From Aquificota bacterium (GTDB taxonomy: Bacteria > Aquificota > Aquificia > Aquificales > Hydrogenothermaceae): DNA of 5,451 nt. The DNA lies in the NCBI GenBank assembly GCA_013153295.1, contig JAADEV010000117.1:1-5451 (forward strand), written 5' to 3'. Each line of letters starts with the position of its first letter. Positions within the stretch are counted from its first letter, which is position 1. The position numbers and the translations under genes are program-made. This document shows positions 1 through 5,331 of the stretch, one piece after another. The notes below the pieces were generated by a model, which saw nothing but the letters and a program-made list of their open reading frames with translations, had not been told where the DNA came from and searched no databases.

Positions 1-102
1 ATCTGTCCTGACTGTGGACAGCCTAAAGCACCTCACAGGGTTTGTCCCCACTGTGGGTCTTACAAAGGAAAGGAAGTAATTGAAGGAAAGTTAGACTTTT
101 AA
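1..102 (+). CDS. rpmF: 50S ribosomal protein L32, C-terminal part (5' end outside window)
   Basis: The window opens in frame inside this gene; 33 codons and a TAA stop are visible. The translated end reads [20 protein letters not shown], followed by YKGKEV. Two CxxC pairs (visible residues 2/5 and 15/18) form the zinc ribbon of the cysteine-containing type of L32, and the HRVCP..CG.YKG pattern is characteristic of the family. L32 is a small structural protein of the large ribosomal subunit. Its stop codon is followed 11 nt later by plsX, the classic rpmF-plsX order, so the genes are probably cotranscribed. The start and promoter lie outside the window. Confidence 0.95.
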   Translation: MCPDCGQPKAPHRVCPHCGSYKGKEVIEGKLDF

Positions 103-108
103 GGGGGG
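101..108 (+). promoter_or_regulatory. Ribosome binding site of plsX overlapping the rpmF stop codon
   Basis: AAGGGGGG begins inside the TAA stop of rpmF (100-102) and ends 5 nt before the GTG start of plsX at 114. It supports that GTG over the later in-frame ATG at codon 8. The overlap suggests that ribosomes terminating on rpmF could reinitiate on plsX. The run of six G is stronger and less usual than the AGG-type sites elsewhere in the window. Confidence 0.7.
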
Positions 109-113
109 CATAG

Positions 114-1133
114 GTGTATATAGCCCTTGATGCAATGGGAGGAGATAACGCCCCTGCCTGTAATGTGGAAGGGGCGGTTATGTTTACAAGGGAATACAAT
201 GTAGGTGTTTATCTGGTAGGGGACGAAAAAGTCCTGAAAAAAGAATTAGAAAAGTATGACACCAAAGGACTTCCTATAGAGATTGTCCACGCAGAGGAAG
301 TTATCCAGATGGACGAACCACCATCGGTGGCAGTCCGTAGAAAAAGAAAATCCTCTATGTATATAGCCGGTAAACTGGTTAGGGAAAAGAAGGCACAGGC
401 TTTTGTTTCCGCTGGGAATACTGGGGCGGCTATGGCAATTTCCAAGTTTGTTGTTGGGGCGGCTGAAGGGATTGAAAGACCGGGTATAGCTGTAGCCTTC
501 CCAACAAAAGCTGGAAAACCTACAGTCCTTATAGATGTAGGGGCAAATGTGGACTGTAGACCTAAACATCTGGTTTACTTTGCAGTAATGGGACACACCT
601 ATGTGAAAGAGATACTAAAAACAGCAGATAACCCTAAGGTTGGTATACTGTCCATAGGTGAAGAGGAGGGTAAAGGGAACGACCTTGTTAAAGATACATA
701 CCCCCTTCTGAAAATGACCAGACTTAATTTTGTAGGAAATGCAGAAGGAAGGGATATTTTTACAGGGGATTTTGATGTTATTGTATGTGATGGCTTTGTT
801 GGAAATGTGGTTTTAAAAACCAGTGAAAGTTTAGGAACAATAATCTTAGATATGATAAAGCAGGAAGTTAAAAAAAGTTTTATAACAAAAATAGGGGCTT
901 TACTTATGATGCCCGCCTTAAAAAGGTTTAAAAAGAAGGCAGATTATACTGAGTATGGAGGCGCCCCACTACTTGGAACAAGGGGAACTTGTATAATAAC
1001 CCACGGAAGTGCAGACGGGAAGGCAATAAAAAACGCATTAAAGGTTGCCGCCCATTTTGAGGAGACCCATTTTAACGATAGACTTAAAGATAATCTGGAA
1101 AACTTACTACCAACAGAGTTAAGGGAACAATAG
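114..1133 (+). CDS. plsX: Phosphate acyltransferase PlsX
   Basis: PlsX converts acyl-ACP plus inorganic phosphate to acyl-phosphate, the acyl donor for PlsY, the first acyltransferase of phospholipid synthesis. It is a soluble or peripheral membrane enzyme. The 339 residues match the usual family length. Visible family signatures in order: the N-terminal IALDAMGGDNAP (3-14), SAGNTGAAM (99-107), ERPGIAVAFP (121-130), LIDVGANVDCRP (139-150), ILSIGEEEGKGN (178-189), FVGNAEGRDIF (206-216), CDGFVGNVVLK (225-235) and YGGAPLLGTRG (281-291). The start is GTG: translation from it begins exactly at the conserved N-terminus, and a strong ribosome binding site lies 5 nt upstream. The TAG stop directly abuts the fabH ATG with no spacer. 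No key motif is missing. Confidence 0.97.
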   Translation: MYIALDAMGGDNAPACNVEGAVMFTREYNVGVYLVGDEKVLKKELEKYDTKGLPIEIVHAEEVIQMDEPPSVAVRRKRKSSMYIAGKLVREKKAQAFVSAGNTGAAMAISKFVVGAAEGIERPGIAVAFPTKAGKPTVLIDVGANVDCRPKHLVYFAVMGHTYVKEILKTADNPKVGILSIGEEEGKGNDLVKDTYPLLKMTRLNFVGNAEGRDIFTGDFDVIVCDGFVGNVVLKTSESLGTIILDMIKQEVKKSFITKIGALLMMPALKRFKKKADYTEYGGAPLLGTRGTCIITHGSADGKAIKNALKVAAHFEETHFNDRLKDNLENLLPTELREQ

Positions 1134-2069
1134 ATGAGGGCTAAAATATCCGGGCTTGGAATGTATGTCCCACCGAGGGTTCTTACAAACTTTGATTTGG
1201 AAAAGATACTGGACACCTCAGACGAATGGATAACAACCAGAACAGGGATAAAGGAGAGAAGAATTGCCGAAGAATGGGAAAGGGCAAGTGATATAGCCCT
1301 ACCTGCCTCTAAAGAAGCAATAGAAAAAGCAGGGCTAACCCCAAAGGATATAGACGCTGTTATAGTTGCCACATCAACACCAGATATGACCTTCCCATCT
1401 ACAGCCTGTTTCTTAGCAGATAAACTTGGGTGTAATAAGCCTATGGCTTTTGATATATCCGCCGCCTGTAGCGGTTTTATATACGGTCTTACAATAGCAA
1501 ACTCATTTATCACATCCGGACAGTTCTCAAATATTTTACTTGTAGGGGCTGAGGTATTTTCAAAAATTGTTGACTGGTCAGACCGTTCCACAGCTGTAAT
1601 ATTCGGTGATGGTGCAGGGGCAGTTGTTTTAACAAAGACAGAAGAGGAGGATACAGGAATACTGTCAGCGGTAATGAAATCTGACGGTTCCCACTGGGGT
1701 TCCCTACACTGCCCAGTTGGGGAAAAGCTAAAGATGAGGGGAAGGGAAACTTTTAAAATGGCAATAAAATCTATGGAAACAGCTTCAAAAAAGGCTTTAG
1801 AAGAGGCGAACCTATCTTTAGAGGATATATCACTTGTAATACCACATCAGGCAAATATAAGGATAATAAATGCCCTTGCAGAAAGGTTAAACCTACCTGA
1901 CGATAAGGTTTTTAGTAATATCCACAGATACGGAAACACAAGTGCCGCCTCTATTCCTATAGCAATGTATGAGGCATACGAAGAGGGCAGATTTAAAAAA
2001 GGAGATTATCTACTACTTACCGCCTTTGGAGGCGGCTTAACTTGGGGTAGCGTTGTTTTAAGGTATTAA
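1134..2069 (+). CDS. fabH: Beta-ketoacyl-ACP synthase III (FabH)
   Basis: FabH condenses an acyl-CoA primer, usually acetyl-CoA, with malonyl-ACP to start type II fatty-acid synthesis in the cytoplasm. The 311-residue thiolase-fold protein carries the full catalytic triad: Cys112 in ISAACSGF, His238 in IPHQANIRI and Asn268 in [12 protein letters not shown]. Other family marks are [14 protein letters not shown] (30-43), [12 protein letters not shown] (137-148), [11 protein letters not shown] (156-166) and the C-terminal AFGGGLTWG (297-305). Cys112 has the same number as in the E. coli enzyme. The ATG immediately follows the plsX TAG, and AAGGGA at 1121-1126 inside plsX is the likely ribosome binding site. 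fabD, fabG and acpP, often next in other bacteria, are not here; a convergent gene follows. Primer preference (straight or branched) cannot be told from the sequence. Confidence 0.97.
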   Translation: MRAKISGLGMYVPPRVLTNFDLEKILDTSDEWITTRTGIKERRIAEEWERASDIALPASKEAIEKAGLTPKDIDAVIVATSTPDMTFPSTACFLADKLGCNKPMAFDISAACSGFIYGLTIANSFITSGQFSNILLVGAEVFSKIVDWSDRSTAVIFGDGAGAVVLTKTEEEDTGILSAVMKSDGSHWGSLHCPVGEKLKMRGRETFKMAIKSMETASKKALEEANLSLEDISLVIPHQANIRIINALAERLNLPDDKVFSNIHRYGNTSAASIPIAMYEAYEEGRFKKGDYLLLTAFGGGLTWGSVVLRY

Positions 2070-2083
2070 TGGAATCTGTTCTG

Positions 2084-2097
2084 AGGTATTAATACCT
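2084..2097. repeat. Perfect 14-bp palindrome just after fabH, with a direct half-copy at the fabH stop
   Basis: AGGTATTAATACCT is its own reverse complement. Its first ten bases, AGGTATTAAT, also occur at 2061-2070, where they encode the last two FabH residues and the stop. The two copies start 23 bp apart. It could be a protein-binding site or a small hairpin (5-bp stem, TTAA loop). There is no T-tract after it, so it is not an obvious terminator. Function unknown. Confidence 0.6.
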
Positions 2098-2113
2098 AAC
2101 TTAAATCCCTTTA

Positions 2114-2157
2114 TTGTCTTCAACCTTTGGTAGTAAAGGAAGATAAAAATTACTACC
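2114..2157 (+). other. Two mutually exclusive hairpins in the fabH 3' region
   Basis: Hairpin A pairs TTGTCTT (2114-2120) with AAGATAA (2140-2146), with one G-T wobble, then after a CAA bulge pairs CCTTT (2124-2128) with AAAGG (2135-2139) around a GGTAGT loop. Hairpin B pairs GGTAGTAA (2129-2136) with TTACTACC (2150-2157), a perfect 8-bp stem extendable by wobble pairs. The loop of A is part of the 5' stem of B, so both cannot form at once. Neither is followed by a T-tract. The pairing is seen in the sequence; any role (RNA 3'-end protection, processing, switching, small RNA) is inference. No gene starts just downstream on the plus strand. Confidence 0.4.
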
Positions 2158-2191
2158 GAGTTATAGATGGCCAAACAAAGATTAACAACAA

Positions 2192-2245
2192 TTTACCTAA
2201 TACTTAAACTTAAAGTCATAAAAATAGGTAAACTTTTTCTGTTTT
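2192..2245 (+). terminator. Possible transcription terminator of the rpmF-plsX-fabH block
   Basis: TTTACCTA (2192-2199) pairs perfectly with TAGGTAAA (2225-2232), followed at once by CTTTTTCTGTTTT. The T-rich tail and the position in a convergent gap fit a terminator for the fabH transcript. Against it: the stem is A+T-rich and the loop is 25 nt, both weak for intrinsic termination. It is the best candidate in the gap, but uncertain. Confidence 0.3.
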
Positions 2246-2257
2246 GGGAAGGTTTGT

Positions 2258-2269
2258 CTTAACGTTAAG
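2258..2269. repeat. Perfect 12-bp palindrome near the end of the minus-strand gene
   Basis: CTTAACGTTAAG is its own reverse complement and lies 11 bp beyond the stop codon of the minus-strand membrane protein gene. It has no T-tract on either side, so termination is not supported. It may be a protein-binding site or chance. With the other inverted repeats it makes the 211-bp convergent gap unusually symmetrical. Confidence 0.5.
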
Positions 2270-2280
2270 GTCTGCATCTT

Positions 2281-2922
2281 TTAGCCCTTTTCATTTGTAG
2301 GGTGTTCTTGAAATGATACCATATCTTCCATTTTCAAAAATCCTACAGCAGAAAGAATACTACCGATGATAATGGATAGCTTTAAAACACTAACACTGAA
2401 AAGTAAGGTAAAAACAGTTGCAAATACAACCCCTATTCCTGTTCCCTTTCCCCCTTCAATATACACAAACAAAGTTGTTAAAAATGCTACAACCATAGGT
2501 ATAAATAGTGTTATTCCTGAAATAAGAAAAGACACACTTGCAAAGATAAACAGGGATATACCTGTTTTTGTGTATAGTTTTTTCAGGAAAAACCGTAAAG
2601 ACAGCCCTAATCCAAGGACAGAAAAGGCTAAAAGTAGATAAACTACAAAAAAGGTTAAAGGCTTCTCATCAAAAGGGGTTTTTAAAAGCAAAAAGTATAA
2701 AGCTAATGTAAGGATATAAAACCCAGACACAGCAAAAGATAGCCTGAGAAAATCTTCACCTAACAGTCTAGATGTGTGGAAGAATAAAGCTATAAAAGAT
2801 ATAGAAAGTAAACTAATAAAAGCAACTTCCAACCCTGTCTTAAAGAAGGGAAAAGCAATGACAAGGAAACTGTTAACCGCCAGTAAACCAAAAGCCAAAA
2901 TTCCAGAGTGTTTTAAACCCAA
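2281..2922 (-). CDS. Multi-pass integral membrane protein of unknown function
   Basis: I do not recognise this family. The 213 residues are very hydrophobic, with about six or seven membrane segments, roughly at 8-26, 31-49, 61-80, 88-108, 122-153 (long, perhaps two) and 163-195. Short loops carry the charges (K28, R52, R60, R110, K114-K115, K119, K181), and the C-terminal tail from about 197 is polar (KMEDMVSFQEHPTNEKG). I see no catalytic motif, cysteine or metal-binding pattern. The start is TTG: the reading frame has a stop nine codons upstream and no ATG or GTG between, while AGGTGAAGGA lies just before it. The gene is alone on its strand, convergent with fabH and divergent from exbB, with its own candidate promoter. 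It could be a small transporter or a conserved structural membrane protein; neither is supported beyond topology. Confidence 0.75.
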   Translation of the reverse strand: MGLKHSGILAFGLLAVNSFLVIAFPFFKTGLEVAFISLLSISFIALFFHTSRLLGEDFLRLSFAVSGFYILTLALYFLLLKTPFDEKPLTFFVVYLLLAFSVLGLGLSLRFFLKKLYTKTGISLFIFASVSFLISGITLFIPMVVAFLTTLFVYIEGGKGTGIGVVFATVFTLLFSVSVLKLSIIIGSILSAVGFLKMEDMVSFQEHPTNEKG

Positions 2923-2955
2923 TGGTATTCCTTCACCTGTATAGCTTTAATATTA

Positions 2956-2983
2956 AGCATAAGCATTTAATCAGTAAAGTCAA
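2956..2983 (-). promoter_or_regulatory. Candidate sigma70-type promoter for the minus-strand membrane protein gene
   Basis: Read on the minus strand, TTGACT (2983-2978) is followed after 16 nt by TATGCT (2961-2956), matching five of six and four of six consensus positions. Transcription would start near 2949, giving a leader of about 25 nt. The -10 overlaps a tandem AAGCAT repeat (2955-2966, plus strand) and adjoins the palindrome TTAATATTAA (2947-2956), which could be an operator. Confidence 0.45.
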
Positions 2984-3015
2984 AATACTTTTTTAAAGTT
3001 ATTTTCCCTTAAATA

Positions 3016-3045
3016 TTAAATACAAAATTGTTATAAAATTATAAT
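3016..3045 (+). promoter_or_regulatory. Candidate promoter of the exbB-exbD-tonB operon
   Basis: A perfect -10 hexamer TATAAT lies at 3040-3045, with a weak -35 (TTAAAT, 3016-3021) 18 nt upstream in a very A+T-rich stretch. Transcription would start near 3052, leaving about 22 nt before the exbB TTG, with GGAG (3062-3065) as ribosome binding site. TonB systems are often iron-repressed by Fur, but I could not make out a convincing Fur box here. Confidence 0.45.
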
Positions 3046-3073
3046 TAACACCTAAAGATGTGGAGATTTTAGA

Positions 3074-3538
3074 TTGAGCCTTACAGAGTTTATCCTGAAA
3101 CTGGCACTTATAGGTGGCGACCCAGTTCTGTATATTCTCATTGTTATGAGTGTAGTGGGGATAGCCATTACTATAGAAAGGCTGATAACAATCCCTAAAA
3201 TAGAAAAAAATATGATGGATTACGACCCTATTACATTAAAGTTAGAGTTAGAAAAAAGACTTGGAATACTTGCCACATTTGGGAATAACGCCCCCTTTAT
3301 AGGACTGTTTGGGACAGTTTTAGGGATAATAAAAGCGTTCCACGACCTTGGAACCTCAAACGAGTTTGGGGTAAGGGTTGTTATGACTGGGATTTCAGAA
3401 GCCCTTGTAGCAACTGCAATGGGTCTATTCGTGGCAATACCATCTGTTATAGCTTACAACTACTTTGTAAGAAGGGTAAAAAAGATACTACTTATATACG
3501 AGTATAAGAAAAACCTTCCTATAGAGATGAGGGACTGA
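3074..3538 (+). CDS. exbB: ExbB-type proton channel subunit of the TonB motor (short form)
   Basis: ExbB forms the inner-membrane ring around ExbD that uses the proton gradient to energise TonB. The 154 residues show a first membrane segment at about 15-37 ending in ITIERL, then LFGTVLGIIKAF (78-89) and GISEALVATAMGLFVAIPS (106-124) with YNYF after it, the MotA/TolQ/ExbB signature. Thr81, Glu109 and Thr114 correspond to E. coli ExbB Thr148, Glu176 and Thr181 with one constant offset of 67, so the channel residues are intact. The protein is about 90 residues shorter than E. coli ExbB, mostly from loss of the N-terminal region and cytoplasmic loop; short forms are also known in epsilonproteobacteria such as Helicobacter. 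The start is TTG, preceded by GGAG; the nearby upstream ATG and GTG run into stops. TolQ is the alternative, but the adjacent TonB favours ExbB. The stop shares one base with the exbD ATG. Confidence 0.92.
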   Translation: MSLTEFILKLALIGGDPVLYILIVMSVVGIAITIERLITIPKIEKNMMDYDPITLKLELEKRLGILATFGNNAPFIGLFGTVLGIIKAFHDLGTSNEFGVRVVMTGISEALVATAMGLFVAIPSVIAYNYFVRRVKKILLIYEYKKNLPIEMRD

Positions 3539-3936
3539 TGAAGCTGATAGATGATGATGACAGGGAAATAGCAGAAATAAATATGACCCCTTTTGTGGAT
3601 ATTATACTTGTTGTCCTTATTATATTCCTTGCCACAGCCACATTTATTGTTGAGGGTAAAATCCCGTTAAACCTACCTAAATCTGATACAGCGGAAGCAA
3701 AAAATATAGAAAAAAGTCTTATAATCACAATAAAAGCTGATGGCACAGTATACATAAACGATAAAAAAACAGACTTACAAAAGCTAAAGGAAGAGCTTAA
3801 TACCTTTAGTAAAGACACAGTTGTTATACTTAGGGCAGATAGAGATGTCCCTTTCCAAAAAGTAGTATCTGTAATAGATGCCTGTCGGGACAAAGGACTG
3901 GAAAAATACACAATAGAAACTGTAAGATTTGAGTAG
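3538..3936 (+). CDS. exbD: ExbD-type subunit of the TonB motor
   Basis: ExbD has one membrane helix inside the ExbB ring and a periplasmic domain that engages TonB. The 132 residues begin with a short acidic cytoplasmic segment (IDDDDRE), then [17 protein letters not shown] (14-30), where Asp21 is the equivalent of the essential E. coli Asp25. After the helix comes the NLPKS motif (45-49), a family mark just outside the membrane. The periplasmic domain runs from about 60 to 132 and includes [20 protein letters not shown], typical of ExbD/TolR. The ATG overlaps the exbB stop by one base (TGATG), with AGGG about 4 nt before it, so translation is probably coupled. The 3' end overlaps the presumed tonB start by 8 nt. 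TolR is the other possible name; the tonB neighbour decides. Confidence 0.93.
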   Translation: MKLIDDDDREIAEINMTPFVDIILVVLIIFLATATFIVEGKIPLNLPKSDTAEAKNIEKSLIITIKADGTVYINDKKTDLQKLKEELNTFSKDTVVILRADRDVPFQKVVSVIDACRDKGLEKYTIETVRFE

Positions 3937-4897
3937 CTTGAGGATACTAAAAGAAAACACCGCACTACTTATAGGACTTGTTGTATCCCTTTTTATACAT
4001 ATCTCTGTTTTAGCATTCTTTCTATTTATTTCACAGGAGGAGAAACCTCCAAAAAAAGAGGAAAAGGTTGTTTATATAAACATAGTCCACCCAGATGTAA
4101 AAAAAAACAAAACACCAAAGGTAAAAAAGCGTATTCCTAAATCAATCCCTGCAAAGGTGGTAAAACCAACAACAGCCCCTAAGCCAACCCCTAAACCAAC
4201 GCCAAAACCAACCCCTAAGCCCAAACCTGAACCAAAACCTAAACCTAAACCTAAGCCGAAACCTAAACCGAAGCCTAAACCAAAGCCCAAGCCTAAACCA
4301 ACGCCGAAACCGAAACCTAAGCCAAAGCCGAAACCTAAACCTACACCTAAGCCTGTTCCTAAACCAGAACCTAAACCGCCACCTGAACCGAAACAGAATG
4401 TAGAACCTAAAACAGAAATTGTAAAAAAAGAAACAGAAAACACACATACAGATACAACACCTACACCGCAACCACCGACAGATAGCCCTGCCCCTATAGA
4501 TATAGGAAGTTTAAAAGGAAAAGACCTAATATACCAACACGGAGAAGAAGATATACAGGAAGAACAAAGAAACACAGAAGAAGATGTATTAGCATACATA
4601 AGGGCTTTACATATGTATCTAAACCAGCTTGCCAGAAGGAAGGATTTATACCCACCTATGGCAAAGAGGTTAAGGATAGAAGGTTCTCTGGTGGTAAGGT
4701 TTACAGTTTTAAAAGATGGACGGATAAAGGAAAACTCCCTACAGGTAGTTGACAGTAGCGGTTTTAATGTCCTTGATAAAGGGGCTGTAAAGATAATTAA
4801 AAAGTATGTCCCTAAATTTAACAAAAAATACAAAAAGATACCCAAAGATGAGCTTACAATAGAGATACCAATTACATTTGAGATAATAGGGTGGTGA
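3929..4897 (+). CDS. tonB: TonB energy-transducing protein with very long Lys-Pro spacer
   Basis: TonB is anchored in the inner membrane and reaches across the periplasm to drive uptake through outer-membrane receptors. In 322 residues: one membrane anchor at about 12-34 containing S20-L-F-I-H24, the SxxxH motif through which TonB couples to ExbB/ExbD; a Lys-rich stretch (43-82); an uninterrupted X-Pro spacer (83-154); a polar Thr/Glu-rich linker (155-220); and the TonB C-terminal domain (about 222-322) with [18 protein letters not shown] (241-258), close to the E. coli YPARAQALRIEG region, then DGRI and a final beta strand ending in TFEIIGW. The start is uncertain: TTG 3929 overlaps exbD by 8 nt, TTG 3938 is an in-frame alternative, and neither has a strong ribosome binding site, so coupling to exbD is likely. 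TolA is unlikely given the SxxxH motif and C-terminal domain. E. coli TonB is 239 residues; the excess is mostly spacer and linker. Confidence 0.94.
   Translation: MSSLRILKENTALLIGLVVSLFIHISVLAFFLFISQEEKPPKKEEKVVYINIVHPDVKKNKTPKVKKRIPKSIPAKVVKPTTAPKPTPKPTPKPTPKPKPEPKPKPKPKPKPKPKPKPKPKPKPTPKPKPKPKPKPKPTPKPVPKPEPKPPPEPKQNVEPKTEIVKKETENTHTDTTPTPQPPTDSPAPIDIGSLKGKDLIYQHGEEDIQEEQRNTEEDVLAYIRALHMYLNQLARRKDLYPPMAKRLRIEGSLVVRFTVLKDGRIKENSLQVVDSSGFNVLDKGAVKIIKKYVPKFNKKYKKIPKDELTIEIPITFEIIGW
4175..4390 (+). repeat. 216-bp hexameric repeat encoding 36 consecutive X-Pro dipeptides
   Basis: This stretch within tonB consists of 36 hexamers, mostly of the form AARCCN. They encode 25 Lys-Pro plus Ala-, Thr-, Glu-, Val- and Pro-Pro dipeptides, with runs of 11 and 6 pure Lys-Pro. 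Third positions vary (AAA/AAG; CCT/CCA/CCG/CCC), and identical neighbouring hexamers are short runs only, so the protein pattern is kept while the DNA has drifted. The plus strand is almost free of T, which removes stops and creates long false open frames on the minus strand. Confidence 0.95.
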
Positions 4898-5331
4898 TGA
4901 GGAAAAAGGTTCAGATTTTTACAGATGGGGCTTGTCTTGGAAATCCCGGAAAAGGGGGGTGGTGTGCAATACTACGCTACAACCAACACCAAAAAATAAT
5001 AAAAGGTAGAAAGGCTGAAACAACCAATAACGAAATGGAGCTTACCGCTGTCCTTGAGGCTTTAAGGCTGTTAAAAGAGCCGTGTGATGTGGAGCTAATT
5101 ACAGACAGTAAGTATGTGGTAAATGCAATAGAACAGTGGATACACAACTGGGCTAAAAATGGTTGGAAAAATTCTGCAAAAAAAGATATAGCCCACAAAG
5201 AGATGTGGCAGGAACTTTATAAACTTATGGGGGAGCATAACATAAAACCAATATGGGTAAAGGGACACGCCGGACACAGGGAAAATGAGCTTTGCGATAA
5301 GATAGCAAAAGAGGAAGCAGAAAAAGTATGA
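4897..5331 (+). CDS. rnhA: Ribonuclease HI
   Basis: RNase HI cuts the RNA strand of RNA-DNA hybrids (R-loops, primers) in the cytoplasm with divalent metal. From ATG 4897 the 144-residue protein has D10 (IFTDGACLGNPG), E48 (TTNNEMEL), D70 (ITDSKYV), H124 and D134 (VKGHAGHRENELCDKIA), the same numbers as the E. coli active-site residues. The basic handle region is also present (WIHNWAKNGWKNSAKKD), as in the E. coli type. In-frame GTG codons at 4891 and 4894 are possible earlier starts; the exact numbering match and the TGATG overlap with the tonB stop favour ATG 4897. It is slightly shorter than E. coli RNase HI (155) at the C-terminus. It sits within a TonB operon without obvious functional link, probably sharing its transcript. 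The stop overlaps the next ATG by 4 nt. Confidence 0.96.
   Translation: MRKKVQIFTDGACLGNPGKGGWCAILRYNQHQKIIKGRKAETTNNEMELTAVLEALRLLKEPCDVELITDSKYVVNAIEQWIHNWAKNGWKNSAKKDIAHKEMWQELYKLMGEHNIKPIWVKGHAGHRENELCDKIAKEEAEKV

Noticed and set aside
944..1591. 215-codon minus-strand frame across plsX and fabH
   Set aside because: It is antisense to two clearly recognised enzymes with intact motifs, so it is a shadow.
2366..2641. Plus-strand 91-codon frame opposite the membrane protein gene
   Set aside because: It lies inside the minus-strand gene, has no family resemblance I can see, and the minus frame has a strong ribosome binding site and coherent membrane topology.
3022..3052. Possible Fur box in front of exbB
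   Set aside because: The stretch is A+T-rich with partial symmetry (GTTA...TAAC), but it does not match the GATAAT-type repeat well enough to call.
3074..3936. TolQ-TolR instead of ExbB-ExbD
   Set aside because: The third gene has the TonB SxxxH anchor, a Lys-Pro spacer and the TonB C-terminal domain, and no tolB or pal is in view, so the TonB naming fits better.
4175..4390. CRISPR array or satellite repeat
   Set aside because: The short-period repeat is a coding Lys-Pro spacer with degenerate third positions and no spacer units.
4072..4845. Long minus-strand frames over tonB (Gly/Leu/Phe-rich and Arg-rich translations)
   Set aside because: They are the reverse of the Lys-Pro codon repeat, whose near lack of T removes minus-strand stops. 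The plus frame has a full TonB domain structure.
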